Shown here: positions 1 to 7,635 of the stretch, piece after piece
Position numbering within the stretch: the stretch's first letter is position 1
Layout of the letters: each line of letters starts with the position of its first letter
Assembly (NCBI RefSeq): GCF_017795745.1
Contig: NZ_CP059067.1
Location: forward strand, 2,418,001-2,482,000
Length of the DNA: 64,000 nt
Direction of reading: 5' to 3'
DNA from: Rhizobacter sp. AJA081-3
GTDB lineage: Bacteria > Pseudomonadota > Gammaproteobacteria > Burkholderiales > Burkholderiaceae_C
Program-made: the position numbers and the translations under genes
The notes under the pieces: model-generated
The model's database searches: none
What the model saw: the letters and a program-made list of their open reading frames with translations, nothing else
What the model was told of the DNA's origin: nothing

Positions 1-234
1 CTTGACCGCGGCGAAGGCCAGATCCGAGGCGGCCAGCAGCGCCGACAGGCCGACGGCGGCGAGCAGCGTGTGGAACAGGCAGCCCGCGCCCACACCGAGC
101 GCCGCCAGCAGCCCGGCACGCCGCCCGCGCGAGGCCGCGGTGCCTGCGACGAACAGCATGTCCGGGCCGGGCGTCAGGTTCAGCAGCAGCGCGGCGCCGA
201 CGAACAGCGCGAGGTCGTGGACCGGCAGGCTCAA
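1..234 (-). CDS. LysE/RhtB-family amino-acid exporter (3' part beyond window)
   Basis: N-terminal 78 residues of an inner-membrane exporter of the LysE/RhtB superfamily, which exports amino acids or similar metabolites. The family signature N-L-T-P-G-P-D appears near residue 20, followed by an AAxRGRRAG stretch and a second hydrophobic helix. The likely start is a TTG at 234-232 overlapping the TGA stop of the upstream DUF1993 gene (TTGA), so translation is probably coupled. The C-terminal two thirds lie outside the window, so substrate and completeness cannot be judged. Confidence 0.8.
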   Translation of the reverse strand, partial: MSLPVHDLALFVGAALLLNLTPGPDMLFVAGTAASRGRRAGLLAALGVGAGCLFHTLLAAVGLSALLAASDLAFAAVK

Positions 235-740
235 GTCAGGCTGCCCAGATAGTCGCCCTTGCCCAGCTCGACGCCGTTGTGGCGCAGCAGCGCGTAGGCG
301 GTGGTCAGGTGGAAGAAGAAGTTGGGGAGCACGTAGTTCTTCAGGTACGCCTCGCCCTTCATCGTGAGGTTGCCGTCGCGTCGCGGCACGGTGATGTCCT
401 TCGCCTCGCTGCCGTCGATGGCGTCAGCCGGCACCGAGCGGACGAACTCCAGCGTCTTGCGGATGCGCTCGCGCAGGTCGGCCAGGCTGGCTTCGTTGTC
501 GTCGAACTTGGGGGCCTCGACGCCGCCCAGGCGTGCCACGCCGAACTTGGCGGCGTCGCAGGCGATCTGGATCTGCTTGAGGAAGGGCAGCATGTCGGGC
601 GCCAGCCGCGCCGCCATGTACACGGACGGGTCGAATTTCTTCGCCTGGGCGTGTGCCTCGGCCTTGTCCATCCACTGCACGAGGTGGCCGAGCATGCGGG
701 TGAACACCGGCACGCTGGCCGAATGCATCGAGATCGTCAT
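231..740 (-). CDS. DUF1993 family protein
   Basis: A 169-residue soluble protein matching the DUF1993 family, a predicted helical-bundle fold related to DinB-like proteins; its function is unknown. The chosen start (738-740) follows a good Shine-Dalgarno sequence (AGGAGA); an upstream in-frame start at 806 would add 22 residues that do not resemble the family. Typical features are the N-terminal M-x-x-W helix, the P-D-M-L-P stretch near residue 50 and a C-terminal N-F-F-F-H-x-x-T-A-Y-x-L-L-R motif. It is coupled to the LysE exporter downstream. It is divergent from the dehydrogenase at 843. Confidence 0.8.
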   Translation of the reverse strand: MTISMHSASVPVFTRMLGHLVQWMDKAEAHAQAKKFDPSVYMAARLAPDMLPFLKQIQIACDAAKFGVARLGGVEAPKFDDNEASLADLRERIRKTLEFVRSVPADAIDGSEAKDITVPRRDGNLTMKGEAYLKNYVLPNFFFHLTTAYALLRHNGVELGKGDYLGSLT

Positions 741-842
741 GGATGTCTCCTGGAAGGGTCTGTACGAAGTCGCCGATCCTAGCGAGACGGCGCCGGGCGT
801 GCACAATCGACGGGAGAACCCCGCCGCTGCCTGCCCTCGCCC

Positions 843-1850
843 GTGAACATCATCATCCTCGACGACTACCAGGATGCCGTGCGCAAGCTACAGTGCGCGG
901 CGATGCTGGAACCGCTGAACGCCAAGGTCTTCACCAACACCGTCAAGGGCATCGGGCAGTTGTCGATCCGCCTGCGCGACGCCGAGGTGCTGGTGCTGAT
1001 CCGCGAGCGCACGCAGTTCCCGCGGCAGCTGCTCGAAAAGCTGCCCAAGCTCAAGCTGATCGCGCAGACCGGGCGGGTCGGCTCGCACGTCGACATCGAC
1101 ACCTGCACGCGACTGGGCATCGCCGTGGCCGAGGGCGCCGGCTCGCCGACGGCACCCGCCGAGCTCACCTGGGCGCTGATCATGGCGGCGATGCGTCGGT
1201 TGCCGCAGTACATCGGCAACCTCAAGCACGGTGCCTGGCAGCAGTCGGGGCTGAAGGCCGCGTCGATGCCGGCCAACTTCGGCATCGGCACGGTGCTCAA
1301 GGGCCGCACGCTGGGCATCTGGGGCTACGGCAAGATCGGCCAGCTGGTGGCCGGCTACGGCCGCGCCTTCGGCATGAAGGTGCAGGTGTGGGGCAGCGAA
1401 GGCTCGCGCGAGCGCGCCGTGACGGACGGCCATGCCGCCGCGCAGAGCTGCGAGCAATTCTTCGAGAGCAGCGACGTGCTGACGCTGCACCTGCGCCTGC
1501 ACGAGGCCACCCGCGGCATCGTCAAGCACGAAGCCCTGACGCGGATGAAGCCCACCGCGCTGCTGGTCAACACCTCGCGCGCCGAACTGATCGAGGAAGG
1601 CGCACTGGTGGGCGCGCTGAACCGTGGACGCCCCGGCATGGCGGCCGTCGACGTGTTCGAGAGCGAGCCCATTCTCCAGGGCCACCCGCTGCTGCGGCTC
1701 GAGAATGCGGTGTGCACACCGCACATCGGCTATGTCGAGCTCGACAGCTACGAGCTCTACTTCCGGGCGGCGTTCGAGAACGTCATCAATTTCATCCACC
1801 AGAAGCCGACGAACATCGTCAATCCGGACGCGCTGCGCGTGATCCGATGA
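843..1850 (+). CDS. D-2-hydroxyacid dehydrogenase family protein
   Basis: A 335-residue NAD(P)-dependent dehydrogenase of the D-isomer 2-hydroxyacid family (the SerA/phosphoglycerate dehydrogenase-like fold), which interconverts 2-keto and D-2-hydroxy acids in the cytoplasm. The Rossmann motif G161-Y-G-K-I-G166 is intact, as are the catalytic Arg246 (N-T-S-R-A-E), Glu275 and His294 (C-T-P-H-I-G). The start is GTG at 843. The length is that of the catalytic and nucleotide-binding domains only, so there is no C-terminal ACT domain and it is not a regulated serine-pathway SerA. Its stop overlaps the ATG of the MFS gene (ATGA). The substrate is not deducible. Confidence 0.88.
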   Translation: MNIIILDDYQDAVRKLQCAAMLEPLNAKVFTNTVKGIGQLSIRLRDAEVLVLIRERTQFPRQLLEKLPKLKLIAQTGRVGSHVDIDTCTRLGIAVAEGAGSPTAPAELTWALIMAAMRRLPQYIGNLKHGAWQQSGLKAASMPANFGIGTVLKGRTLGIWGYGKIGQLVAGYGRAFGMKVQVWGSEGSRERAVTDGHAAAQSCEQFFESSDVLTLHLRLHEATRGIVKHEALTRMKPTALLVNTSRAELIEEGALVGALNRGRPGMAAVDVFESEPILQGHPLLRLENAVCTPHIGYVELDSYELYFRAAFENVINFIHQKPTNIVNPDALRVIR

Positions 1851-3082
1851 GCGTGGGGGCCGGCCGCGGCGGGCCCGGCGCCGGGCCGCCCCAAGCGGGC
1901 CCGCGCCCCCTCGGGGGGCCGCTCGGCGTACCCGACGAGCGGGGGGCTCGTTGGGCGCTGCTCAGCGGCAACTTCGTCATCGGCTGCGGCGTGATGGTCG
2001 TGGCCGGCACGCTGAACGACCTGTCGCGCTCGCTGCAGGTCTCGGTGGCGCTGGCCGGGCAGCTGATCGCCATCGGCGCGGTGGTGATGGGCGTGTGCGC
2101 GCCGCTGCTCGCCGGCTGGGTGGCCGGCTTCGACCGGCGCCGGCTGCTCGCCGCCTCGCTGGCCTGGTACGCCGCCGGCCACGCGCTGTCGGCGCTGATG
2201 CCCGACTACGCGGCGCTGTGGCCGGTGCGCGCCCTGTGCATGCTCGGCGCGGCCGTGTTCACGCCGCAAGCGGCGGCGGCGATCGGCCACATGACCGCGC
2301 CGGAGCACCGCGGCCGCGCCATCACCTTCGTCTTCCTCGGTTGGTCGCTCGCCTCGGTGGCCGGCATGCCGATCGCGTCGTGGCTGGGCGAGACCTTCGG
2401 CTGGCGCGTCGCCTTCGGCGCGGTCTCGCTGCTCGCCGCCGCCTCCGCGGTCTGGGTGTACCGGGCCATGCCCGACGGAGTGAAACCGGCTGCGCTGTCG
2501 CTGGCCGCCTGGCGCGAGGCCTTCACGCACCCGGTGCTGATGGCCATCGTCGCCGTCACCGCGCTGCAGAGCGCCGGTCAGTTCACGCTGTTTTCCTACT
2601 TCGCGCCCTACTACCGCCAGACGCTGAACGCCACGCCGGCGCAGATCAGCCTGCTGTTCGCCTGGTTCGGTGCCTTCGGCCTGCTCGGCAATGTGCTGCT
2701 CTCGCGCCACATCGACCGCTTCGGCGCCGCGCGCTGCGTGGCCCTCACGCTGTGCCTGATCACGCTGTCGCTGCTAGCCTGGCCGCTGGCCACCGGCTTC
2801 GCGACCATGGCGCTGGTGCTGGTGCCGTGGGCGCTGGGCTGCTTCGCGACCAACTCGGCTCAGCAGGCCCGCCTGGGCCTGGCCGCCCAGGCCCTGGCGC
2901 CGGCGCTGATGGCATTGAACACCTCGGCGATCTACCTCGGCCAGGCGATCGGCGCGGCCAGCGGCGGCGTGCTGCTGAGCCACTCGGGCTACACCCAGCT
3001 GCACTGGGTGGGCTCGGTCTGGATGTTCGCCGCCATCGCGCTGAGCCTGTGGGCCGGTGCCCACGCACGCAGGCCGCAATGA
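1847..3082 (+). CDS. MFS transporter, probable drug/metabolite exporter
   Basis: A 411-residue major facilitator superfamily protein of the inner membrane with about twelve hydrophobic segments. The region around residue 85 (LLAGWVAGFDRRRLL) matches the conserved loop 2-3 motif of drug:H+ antiporter type MFS proteins. The first ~33 residues are Gly/Pro/Arg-rich and are encoded by a GC-rich repeat, so the functional protein may really begin near residue 30. The gene lies in a tight cluster: ATGA overlaps with the dehydrogenase upstream and the chromate transporter gene downstream suggest one polycistronic mRNA. The substrate is unknown. Confidence 0.85.
   Translation: MSVGAGRGGPGAGPPQAGPRPLGGPLGVPDERGARWALLSGNFVIGCGVMVVAGTLNDLSRSLQVSVALAGQLIAIGAVVMGVCAPLLAGWVAGFDRRRLLAASLAWYAAGHALSALMPDYAALWPVRALCMLGAAVFTPQAAAAIGHMTAPEHRGRAITFVFLGWSLASVAGMPIASWLGETFGWRVAFGAVSLLAAASAVWVYRAMPDGVKPAALSLAAWREAFTHPVLMAIVAVTALQSAGQFTLFSYFAPYYRQTLNATPAQISLLFAWFGAFGLLGNVLLSRHIDRFGAARCVALTLCLITLSLLAWPLATGFATMALVLVPWALGCFATNSAQQARLGLAAQALAPALMALNTSAIYLGQAIGAASGGVLLSHSGYTQLHWVGSVWMFAAIALSLWAGAHARRPQ
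1851..1947. repeat. GC-rich palindromic repeat inside the MFS N-terminal coding region
   Basis: The stretch contains a perfect 16-bp palindrome at 1872-1887 (GGCCCGGCGCCGGGCC) and a GCCCCC/GGGGGC stem at 1905-1919, followed by further G-rich sequence. It resembles the REP-like GC-rich repeats common between genes in Comamonadaceae and relatives. Here it is read in frame and gives a Gly/Pro-rich leader to the MFS protein. Confidence 0.55.
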
Positions 3083-3642
3083 ACGACACCTCGCCCGGCC
3101 CGCGATCGCCGGCCGACCTCTTCTTCAGCTTCAACCGGCTGGCGCTGCAGGGCTTCGGCGGCGTGCTCGCGGTGGCGCAGGTCGAGCTCGTCGAGAACAA
3201 GCGCTGGCTGACGCGCGAGCAGTTCGTCGAGCTGCTTTCGGCCAGCCAGGTGCTGCCCGGGCCGAACGTGGTCAACCTCGCGCTGATGCTGGGCGACCGC
3301 TGGTTCGGCACGCGCGGCGCGGTGGCGGCACTGGCCGGCCTGCTGCTGGTGCCGCTGGCCATCGTGATGGCGCTGACCCTGGTCTACGACCGCTTCGCCG
3401 GCGTACCGGCCGTCGCCGGCGCGCTGCGTGGCATGGGCGCCGTGGCGGCCGGGCTGGTGCTGGTCACCGCCCTCAAGCTCATCGGCACGCTGCGCGGCAA
3501 CCGGATGGGTCCTGCGGCCTGCGCGCTCGTGGCGGCCGCCACCTTTGCGGCAATCGCCCTCGCACGCGTGCCGCTGGTCTGGGTGATCCTGGGGCTCGGG
3601 CCGCTTGCCTGCGCATTCGCGTGGCGGAGGCTGCGCGCATGA
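3079..3642 (+). CDS. Chromate transporter, first subunit (ChrA-family half)
   Basis: A 187-residue integral membrane protein equal to one chromate_transp domain. The family features are visible: F-x-x-L-A-L-Q-G-F-G-G near residue 20, then the S-Q-V-L-P-G-P-N-V-V-N-L-A motif around residue 55, followed by four to five hydrophobic helices. Long ChrA proteins contain two such domains; this gene and the next encode one each, the 'short-chain' pair arrangement that functions as a hetero-oligomer. It starts in an ATGA overlap with the MFS gene and ends in an ATGA overlap with its partner, which argues for equimolar co-translation. Chromate resistance itself is inferred from the family name and is not shown here. 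Confidence 0.87.
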   Translation: MNDTSPGPRSPADLFFSFNRLALQGFGGVLAVAQVELVENKRWLTREQFVELLSASQVLPGPNVVNLALMLGDRWFGTRGAVAALAGLLLVPLAIVMALTLVYDRFAGVPAVAGALRGMGAVAAGLVLVTALKLIGTLRGNRMGPAACALVAAATFAAIALARVPLVWVILGLGPLACAFAWRRLRA

Positions 3643-4187
3643 ACGCTTTGTCGGCAGCTGACCTGCTGTCGTTGCTCGGCCACTTCATGCTGCTGAGCCT
3701 GCTGGCCGTGGGCGGTGCGATGACGACGGCCTCGGACATGCACCGCTACGTCGTCGTCGAGCACGGATGGATCAGCGACGCGCAGTTCACCAGCTCGATC
3801 GCGATCGCGCAGGCGGCGCCGGGGCCGAACGTGCTGTTCGTCGCGGTGATCGGCTGGAACGTCGCCGGTGCCGCCGGCGCGCTGGCCACGCTGGCCGGCA
3901 CGCTGGCCCCGTCGACATTGCTCGTGCTGGCGGTCTCGCGCTGGGCGGCGCAGCGGCGCGAGCACCGCGGCGTGCGCGCCTTCACCACCGGCATGGCGCC
4001 ACTGACGCTCGGGCTGCTGCTGGCCACCGGCTGGGTGCTCGCCGAGCCCTTCGTGCGCGTGACTGATCAGCGTGTCGGCGCGCTGGCGCTGATCGCGGCG
4101 ACGATCGTAGCGATGATGCGGTTCAAGCTCAGCCCGATGTGGCTGGTGGCGCTGGGTGCCGTGGTCGGCGCGGCCGGCGGGATCTGA
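3639..4187 (+). CDS. Chromate transporter, second subunit (ChrA-family half)
   Basis: A 182-residue partner of the preceding gene with the same fold: an N-terminal L-x-A-V-G-G-A element and the Q-A-A-P-G-P-N-V-L-F-V-A motif near residue 60, then hydrophobic helices. The two halves are homologous but clearly diverged, as expected for the N and C halves of ChrA. The start overlaps the previous stop by four bases. It is the last gene of the run 843-4187; the next gene is on the other strand after only nine bases. No terminator hairpin is obvious. Confidence 0.87.
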   Translation: MNALSAADLLSLLGHFMLLSLLAVGGAMTTASDMHRYVVVEHGWISDAQFTSSIAIAQAAPGPNVLFVAVIGWNVAGAAGALATLAGTLAPSTLLVLAVSRWAAQRREHRGVRAFTTGMAPLTLGLLLATGWVLAEPFVRVTDQRVGALALIAATIVAMMRFKLSPMWLVALGAVVGAAGGI

Positions 4188-4196
4188 GCGAGGCGA

Positions 4197-4685
4197 TCAG
4201 CTGAGTGCGTGGTCCAGCAGGTCGGGCAGGTGGGCCAGTTCGTCGGCCACCGATTCGGGCATGCCGTCCCAGCCGGAGTCGAGCGACTGCGTGACGAGCA
4301 CATCGGCTCCGCCGTCGGCGCTTCGACGCACCTGCACGCTCAGCGGCACATCGGGCGGTGAATCGGCCGAGGCCATCAGCACCGGCGTGCCGCCGATCGC
4401 CGAGGCCAGCACGATCACCTGCCCCTGCTGGCCGATTCGCGCGATGACCTCGTGGCCGCGCTCTCGCGCGGCCTCCTCGATGCGCTGCACCGTCTCCTTC
4501 ACGCCAAAGGGGCTGTGGCGCAGCACGCGCATCGAACTGGCCAGGCGCTCGACGTCGAGCACGCCGCGGCCGGTGCACAGCGAGGCCATCACAACCGCGA
4601 GACTGCCGGTCATCCAGAGCCGAAAGGGGATTCGGGCCACCACGCCGCGCGATGCAGCCTGGGGTTGGATGCGTTCGTTTTGCAT
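4197..4685 (-). CDS. Small membrane-anchored protein, weak DUF302 resemblance
   Basis: A 162-residue protein with one N-terminal hydrophobic segment (about residues 22-38), so probably anchored in the inner membrane with the rest in the periplasm. After the anchor, S-P-F-G-V-K-E-T-V-Q-R-I-E-E-A-A followed by G-H-E-V-I-A-R-I recalls the opening of DUF302 domains. The rest is divergent, so the assignment is tentative. The C-terminus is acidic and helical (residues 140-160). A candidate promoter lies at 4745-4717. The neighbours give no functional clue. Confidence 0.55.
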   Translation of the reverse strand: MQNERIQPQAASRGVVARIPFRLWMTGSLAVVMASLCTGRGVLDVERLASSMRVLRHSPFGVKETVQRIEEAARERGHEVIARIGQQGQVIVLASAIGGTPVLMASADSPPDVPLSVQVRRSADGGADVLVTQSLDSGWDGMPESVADELAHLPDLLDHALS

Positions 4686-4716
4686 GCCTCAACCCTAACC
4701 GCCGCTTGTGTCAATC

Positions 4717-4745
4717 GCAATACGCGATCCGGCCCATCATGTAAA
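4717..4745 (-). promoter_or_regulatory. Candidate sigma-70 promoter for the 4685-4197 gene
   Basis: On the minus strand TTTACA (4745-4740) and TATTGC (4722-4717) are separated by 17 bases. Transcription would begin near 4710, leaving a leader of about 25 bases with a TTGAGG ribosome-binding sequence just before the ATG at 4685. Confidence 0.4.
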
Positions 4746-4782
4746 GAATCGCAAGCCGAACCTGTTGCCCAAAGTCAACACG

Positions 4783-5409
4783 TCACTTGGTGCCGAAGAT
4801 CTTGTCACCGGCATCACCGAGGCCCGGAATGATGTAGCCGAGCTCGTTGAGGTGGCTGTCGATCGCCGCCGTCCAGCAGCGAACGTCGGGGTGTGCCTTC
4901 TCCAAAGCGGCCACGCCTTCGGGCGCGGCCACCAGCACCAGCGCGCGCACGTCCTTGCAGCCGCGGCTCTTGAGCAGGTCGACGGTGGCGATCATCGATC
5001 CGGCGGTGGCGAGCATCGGGTCGACGATCAGCGCGGTGCGCTCGTCGAGGTGGCCGACGAAGCGCTCGAAGTAGTGCTCCGGCTGCAGCGTCTCGTGGTT
5101 GCGCGACAGGCCGACCACGCTGACCTTCGCGTTGGGGATCATGTCGAGCACGCCATCGAGCATGCCCAGGCCCGCGCGCAGTATCGGTACCACCGTGACC
5201 TTGCGGCCCGCGATGCGGTCCACCTCGGTGGGGCCGCTCCAGCAGTCGATCATCGCCTTCTCGAGCGGGAAGTCCACCGTGGCCTCGTAGGCCAGCAGCC
5301 GTGCCAGCTCGTTGGTCAACTCGCGGAACTTCTTGGTCGAGATGTCGTTCTCGCGCAGCAGGCCGACCTTGTGCTTGACCAGCGGGTGGCGGACGTCGAT
5401 GACGGGCAT
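4783..5409 (-). CDS. upp: Uracil phosphoribosyltransferase
   Basis: A 208-residue enzyme of pyrimidine salvage that joins uracil and PRPP to give UMP in the cytoplasm. The length matches the family. The PRPP-binding motif D130-P-M-L-A-T-A-G-S is complete, P-I-L-R-A-G lies at 75-80, and the uracil-binding C-terminal [12 protein letters not shown] is present. The start at 5409 gives the canonical N-terminus ([14 protein letters not shown]). A TACACT hexamer at 5444-5439 could be its -10 box, so it may be transcribed independently of the sirtuin gene, which ends 49 bases upstream. Confidence 0.97.
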   Translation of the reverse strand: MPVIDVRHPLVKHKVGLLRENDISTKKFRELTNELARLLAYEATVDFPLEKAMIDCWSGPTEVDRIAGRKVTVVPILRAGLGMLDGVLDMIPNAKVSVVGLSRNHETLQPEHYFERFVGHLDERTALIVDPMLATAGSMIATVDLLKSRGCKDVRALVLVAAPEGVAALEKAHPDVRCWTAAIDSHLNELGYIIPGLGDAGDKIFGTK

Positions 5410-5458
5410 GGCGACTCGGTTCGGATGGGGGTGGCGCCAGTGTAGCCAGCGCGTCGGC

Positions 5459-6202
5459 TCAGAACAGGCGCGGCAGCAGCTGCGCCGCTGTGCCCTGCAG
5501 CAAGACGTGCGCCGCATCGTCGATTTCGCTGGTGTGCGGGTTGACGATGGCGACGAAGGCGCCGCTGCGCCGGGCCTTGGTGGCCAGGCCGGCGGCCGGC
5601 CAGACGGCGCCCGAGGTCCCCACCACCAGCATCACCTCGCTCGTGCGGGCGGCGTGCTCGGCGGCTTCCATCGCACCGGGCGGCAGCATCTCGCCGAACC
5701 ACACCACGCCGGGGCGCACCTGATTGCCGCATTCGGCACAGCGCGGCGGCCGGCCGTCTTCGGCCTGAGCGACGTCGCAGACGCGGCCGCGCCCACAGCC
5801 GTCCAGCCACTGGTCGCGCAGGATGTCGCCGTGCAGGCGGATCGTGTCGCGGTTGCCGGCGCGCTGGTGCAGGTCGTCGACGTTCTGCGTCACCACTGTC
5901 AGCACGCCGGGCCGGCGCCGCGCGAACTCGCCCAGTGCCAGGTGCCCGGCGTTCGGCTGCGCCGCCCGCACCCCCTCGCGCCGTTCGGCATACCAGTCCC
6001 ACACCATCGGCGGGTCGGCACGGAAGCCTTCGACGCTGGCCAGCTGGGCCGGATCGAAGCGCGACCACAGCCCCGTCAGCGCATCGCGGAATGTGGCAAT
6101 GCCGCTCTCGGCCGACATGCCCGCGCCGCTGAGCACGCAGACGCGGCCGGCGCGCTCGATGCGCTCGCGCAGCGCGCGAACCGGCTCCTCCAGCTCAGCC
6201 AC
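5459..6202 (-). CDS. cobB: NAD-dependent protein deacylase (sirtuin, CobB-like)
   Basis: A 247-residue Sir2-family enzyme that removes acyl groups from lysines using NAD+. Visible motifs are G26-A-G-M-S-A-E-S-G, T105-Q-N-V-D, catalytic His124, and four cysteines (136, 142, 155, 158) that would hold the structural zinc; the first pair is spaced unusually widely. Tyr71 and Arg74 (W-Y-A-E-R) form the pair that in class III sirtuins binds succinyl or malonyl lysine, so desuccinylase activity is likely in addition to deacetylation. Its start overlaps the rlmB stop by eight bases, so the two genes are probably coupled. Confidence 0.92.
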   Translation of the reverse strand: MAELEEPVRALRERIERAGRVCVLSGAGMSAESGIATFRDALTGLWSRFDPAQLASVEGFRADPPMVWDWYAERREGVRAAQPNAGHLALGEFARRRPGVLTVVTQNVDDLHQRAGNRDTIRLHGDILRDQWLDGCGRGRVCDVAQAEDGRPPRCAECGNQVRPGVVWFGEMLPPGAMEAAEHAARTSEVMLVVGTSGAVWPAAGLATKARRSGAFVAIVNPHTSEIDDAAHVLLQGTAAQLLPRLF

Positions 6203-6935
6203 GGCGCTCCCGCTGGCGCAGCGCTTCGTACAGGCAGATGCCCGAGGCCACCGACACGTTCAGGCTCTCCACCGCGCCCTTCATCGGCAGGTGCACCAGC
6301 ACGTCGCAGGTCTTGCCGGTGAGCTGTCGTATGCCGCTGCCTTCGGCACCGAGCACCAGCGCCACGGGGCCGGACAGGTCGATGTCGTAGAGCGACTTCT
6401 CCGCCGTGTCGGAAGTGCCGACGACGAGGATGTTGCGTTCCTTCAGTTCGTTCAGCGTGCGCGCCAGGTTGGTGACCATGAAGTAAGGCACTGTCTCGGC
6501 CGCGCCGCTGGCCACCTTGGCCACGGTGGCGTTGACGCCCACCGCGTGATCCTTCGGCGCCACCACCGCGTGCGCGCCGGCGCCATCGGCCACGCGCAGG
6601 CAGGCGCCCAGGTTGTGCGGGTCGGTGATGCCGTCGAGCACCAGGATCAGCGGGTCGCCTTCGACCGCATCCAGCGTGTCGTCCAGCGAGTGGCTCATCG
6701 CCACCGCCTCGACGCGCGCCACCACGCCCTGGTGCCGGTGCGTGCCGCAGAGCTTGTGCAGCCGGTCGTCGTCGCTGTCGACGATCTTCGCACCGGCCTC
6801 GCGGGCGCGCTCGACGAAGGCGCGCATGCGCTGGTCGCGCCGCGTGGTGTCCACATGCACTTCGATCACCGATTTCGGCGCCGTCTTCAGCCGCACGGTC
6901 ACGGCATGGAAGCCGAACAGGACTTGTTTGCTCAT
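6195..6935 (-). CDS. rlmB: 23S rRNA (guanosine(2251)-2'-O)-methyltransferase RlmB
   Basis: A 246-residue SpoU/TrmH-type (SPOUT) methyltransferase that 2'-O-methylates G2251 in the peptidyl-transferase P loop of 23S rRNA with S-adenosylmethionine. An N-terminal SpoU substrate-binding domain (about residues 1-75) precedes the catalytic domain. Its three motifs are L-D-G-I-T-D-P-H-N-L-G-A (near 108), L-V-L-G-A-E-G-S-G-I-R (near 193) and the knot segment M-K-G-A-V-E-S-L-N-V-S-V-A (near 218). Gene length and motifs match RlmB rather than TrmH. In many Burkholderiales rlmB follows rnr; here the upstream gene is thrH on the opposite strand. Confidence 0.94.
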   Translation of the reverse strand: MSKQVLFGFHAVTVRLKTAPKSVIEVHVDTTRRDQRMRAFVERAREAGAKIVDSDDDRLHKLCGTHRHQGVVARVEAVAMSHSLDDTLDAVEGDPLILVLDGITDPHNLGACLRVADGAGAHAVVAPKDHAVGVNATVAKVASGAAETVPYFMVTNLARTLNELKERNILVVGTSDTAEKSLYDIDLSGPVALVLGAEGSGIRQLTGKTCDVLVHLPMKGAVESLNVSVASGICLYEALRQRERRG

Positions 6936-7010
6936 GCGCGGATGGTAGCGCCGAGGTCATCGGGTACGATGCCCGCCGCCTTCACTGCCCGCCTGCGCCG
7001 CGCCTTCGCC

Positions 7011-7628
7011 ATGCAAATGATCTGCCTCGACCTCGAAGGCGTGCTCGTCCCCGAGATCTGGATCGAGTTCTCCAAGCGCAGCGGCATTCCCGAGCTGGCG
7101 CGCACCACCCGCGACGAGCCGGACTACGACAAGCTGATGCGCTTTCGAATCGACCTGCTGGCGAAGCACAAGCTCAAGCTCGCCGACATCCAGGACGTGA
7201 TCGCCGGCATGGGCCCGATGGCCGGCGCGAAGGACTTCCTCGACGACCTGCGCAGCCGCTACCAGGTGCTGATCCTGTCGGACACCTTCTACGAGTTCGC
7301 GCAGCCGCTGATGCGCCAGCTCGGCTGGCCCACGCTGCTGTGCCACAAGCTCGAGGTCGATGCGCAGGGCTTCGTGACGCGCCACGTCCTGCGCATGGCG
7401 GACCAGAAGCGCCATGCGGTGAACGCGCTGCGCCTGCTGAACTTCCAGGTCATCGCGGCGGGCGATTCGTACAACGACACCGGCATGCTGATGTCGGCGC
7501 ACGCCGGCTTCTTCATCCACCCGCCGGAATCGATCGTCGCGCAGTTCCCGCAGTTCCCGGTGACGCGCAACTACACCGAGCTCAAGGCGGCGATCGACGG
7601 CGCCGCCGCGCGGCTGCGCGGCGGCTGA
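7011..7628 (+). CDS. thrH: Bifunctional phosphoserine phosphatase/homoserine phosphotransferase ThrH
   Basis: A 205-residue HAD-superfamily enzyme. The N-terminus reads C-L-D-L-E-G-V-L-V-P-E-I-W, with nucleophile Asp7 followed by Glu9, the ThrH signature in place of the usual DxD. The C-terminal motif A-A-G-D-S-Y-N-D-T near residue 155 supplies the magnesium ligands. Known ThrH hydrolyses phosphoserine and can transfer the phosphate to homoserine, linking serine and threonine synthesis. An in-frame ATG at 6969 would add 14 non-conserved residues; 7011 gives the family N-terminus. It converges on the phosphodiesterase gene, eight bases away. Confidence 0.93.
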   Translation: MQMICLDLEGVLVPEIWIEFSKRSGIPELARTTRDEPDYDKLMRFRIDLLAKHKLKLADIQDVIAGMGPMAGAKDFLDDLRSRYQVLILSDTFYEFAQPLMRQLGWPTLLCHKLEVDAQGFVTRHVLRMADQKRHAVNALRLLNFQVIAAGDSYNDTGMLMSAHAGFFIHPPESIVAQFPQFPVTRNYTELKAAIDGAAARLRGG

Positions 7629-7635
7629 AGAACCG

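Noticed and set aside
3079-4187. A chromate transporter broken into two by a frameshift.
   Set aside because: Both halves have complete domains, own start codons in ATGA overlaps and diverged sequences. This is the known two-gene short-chain form.
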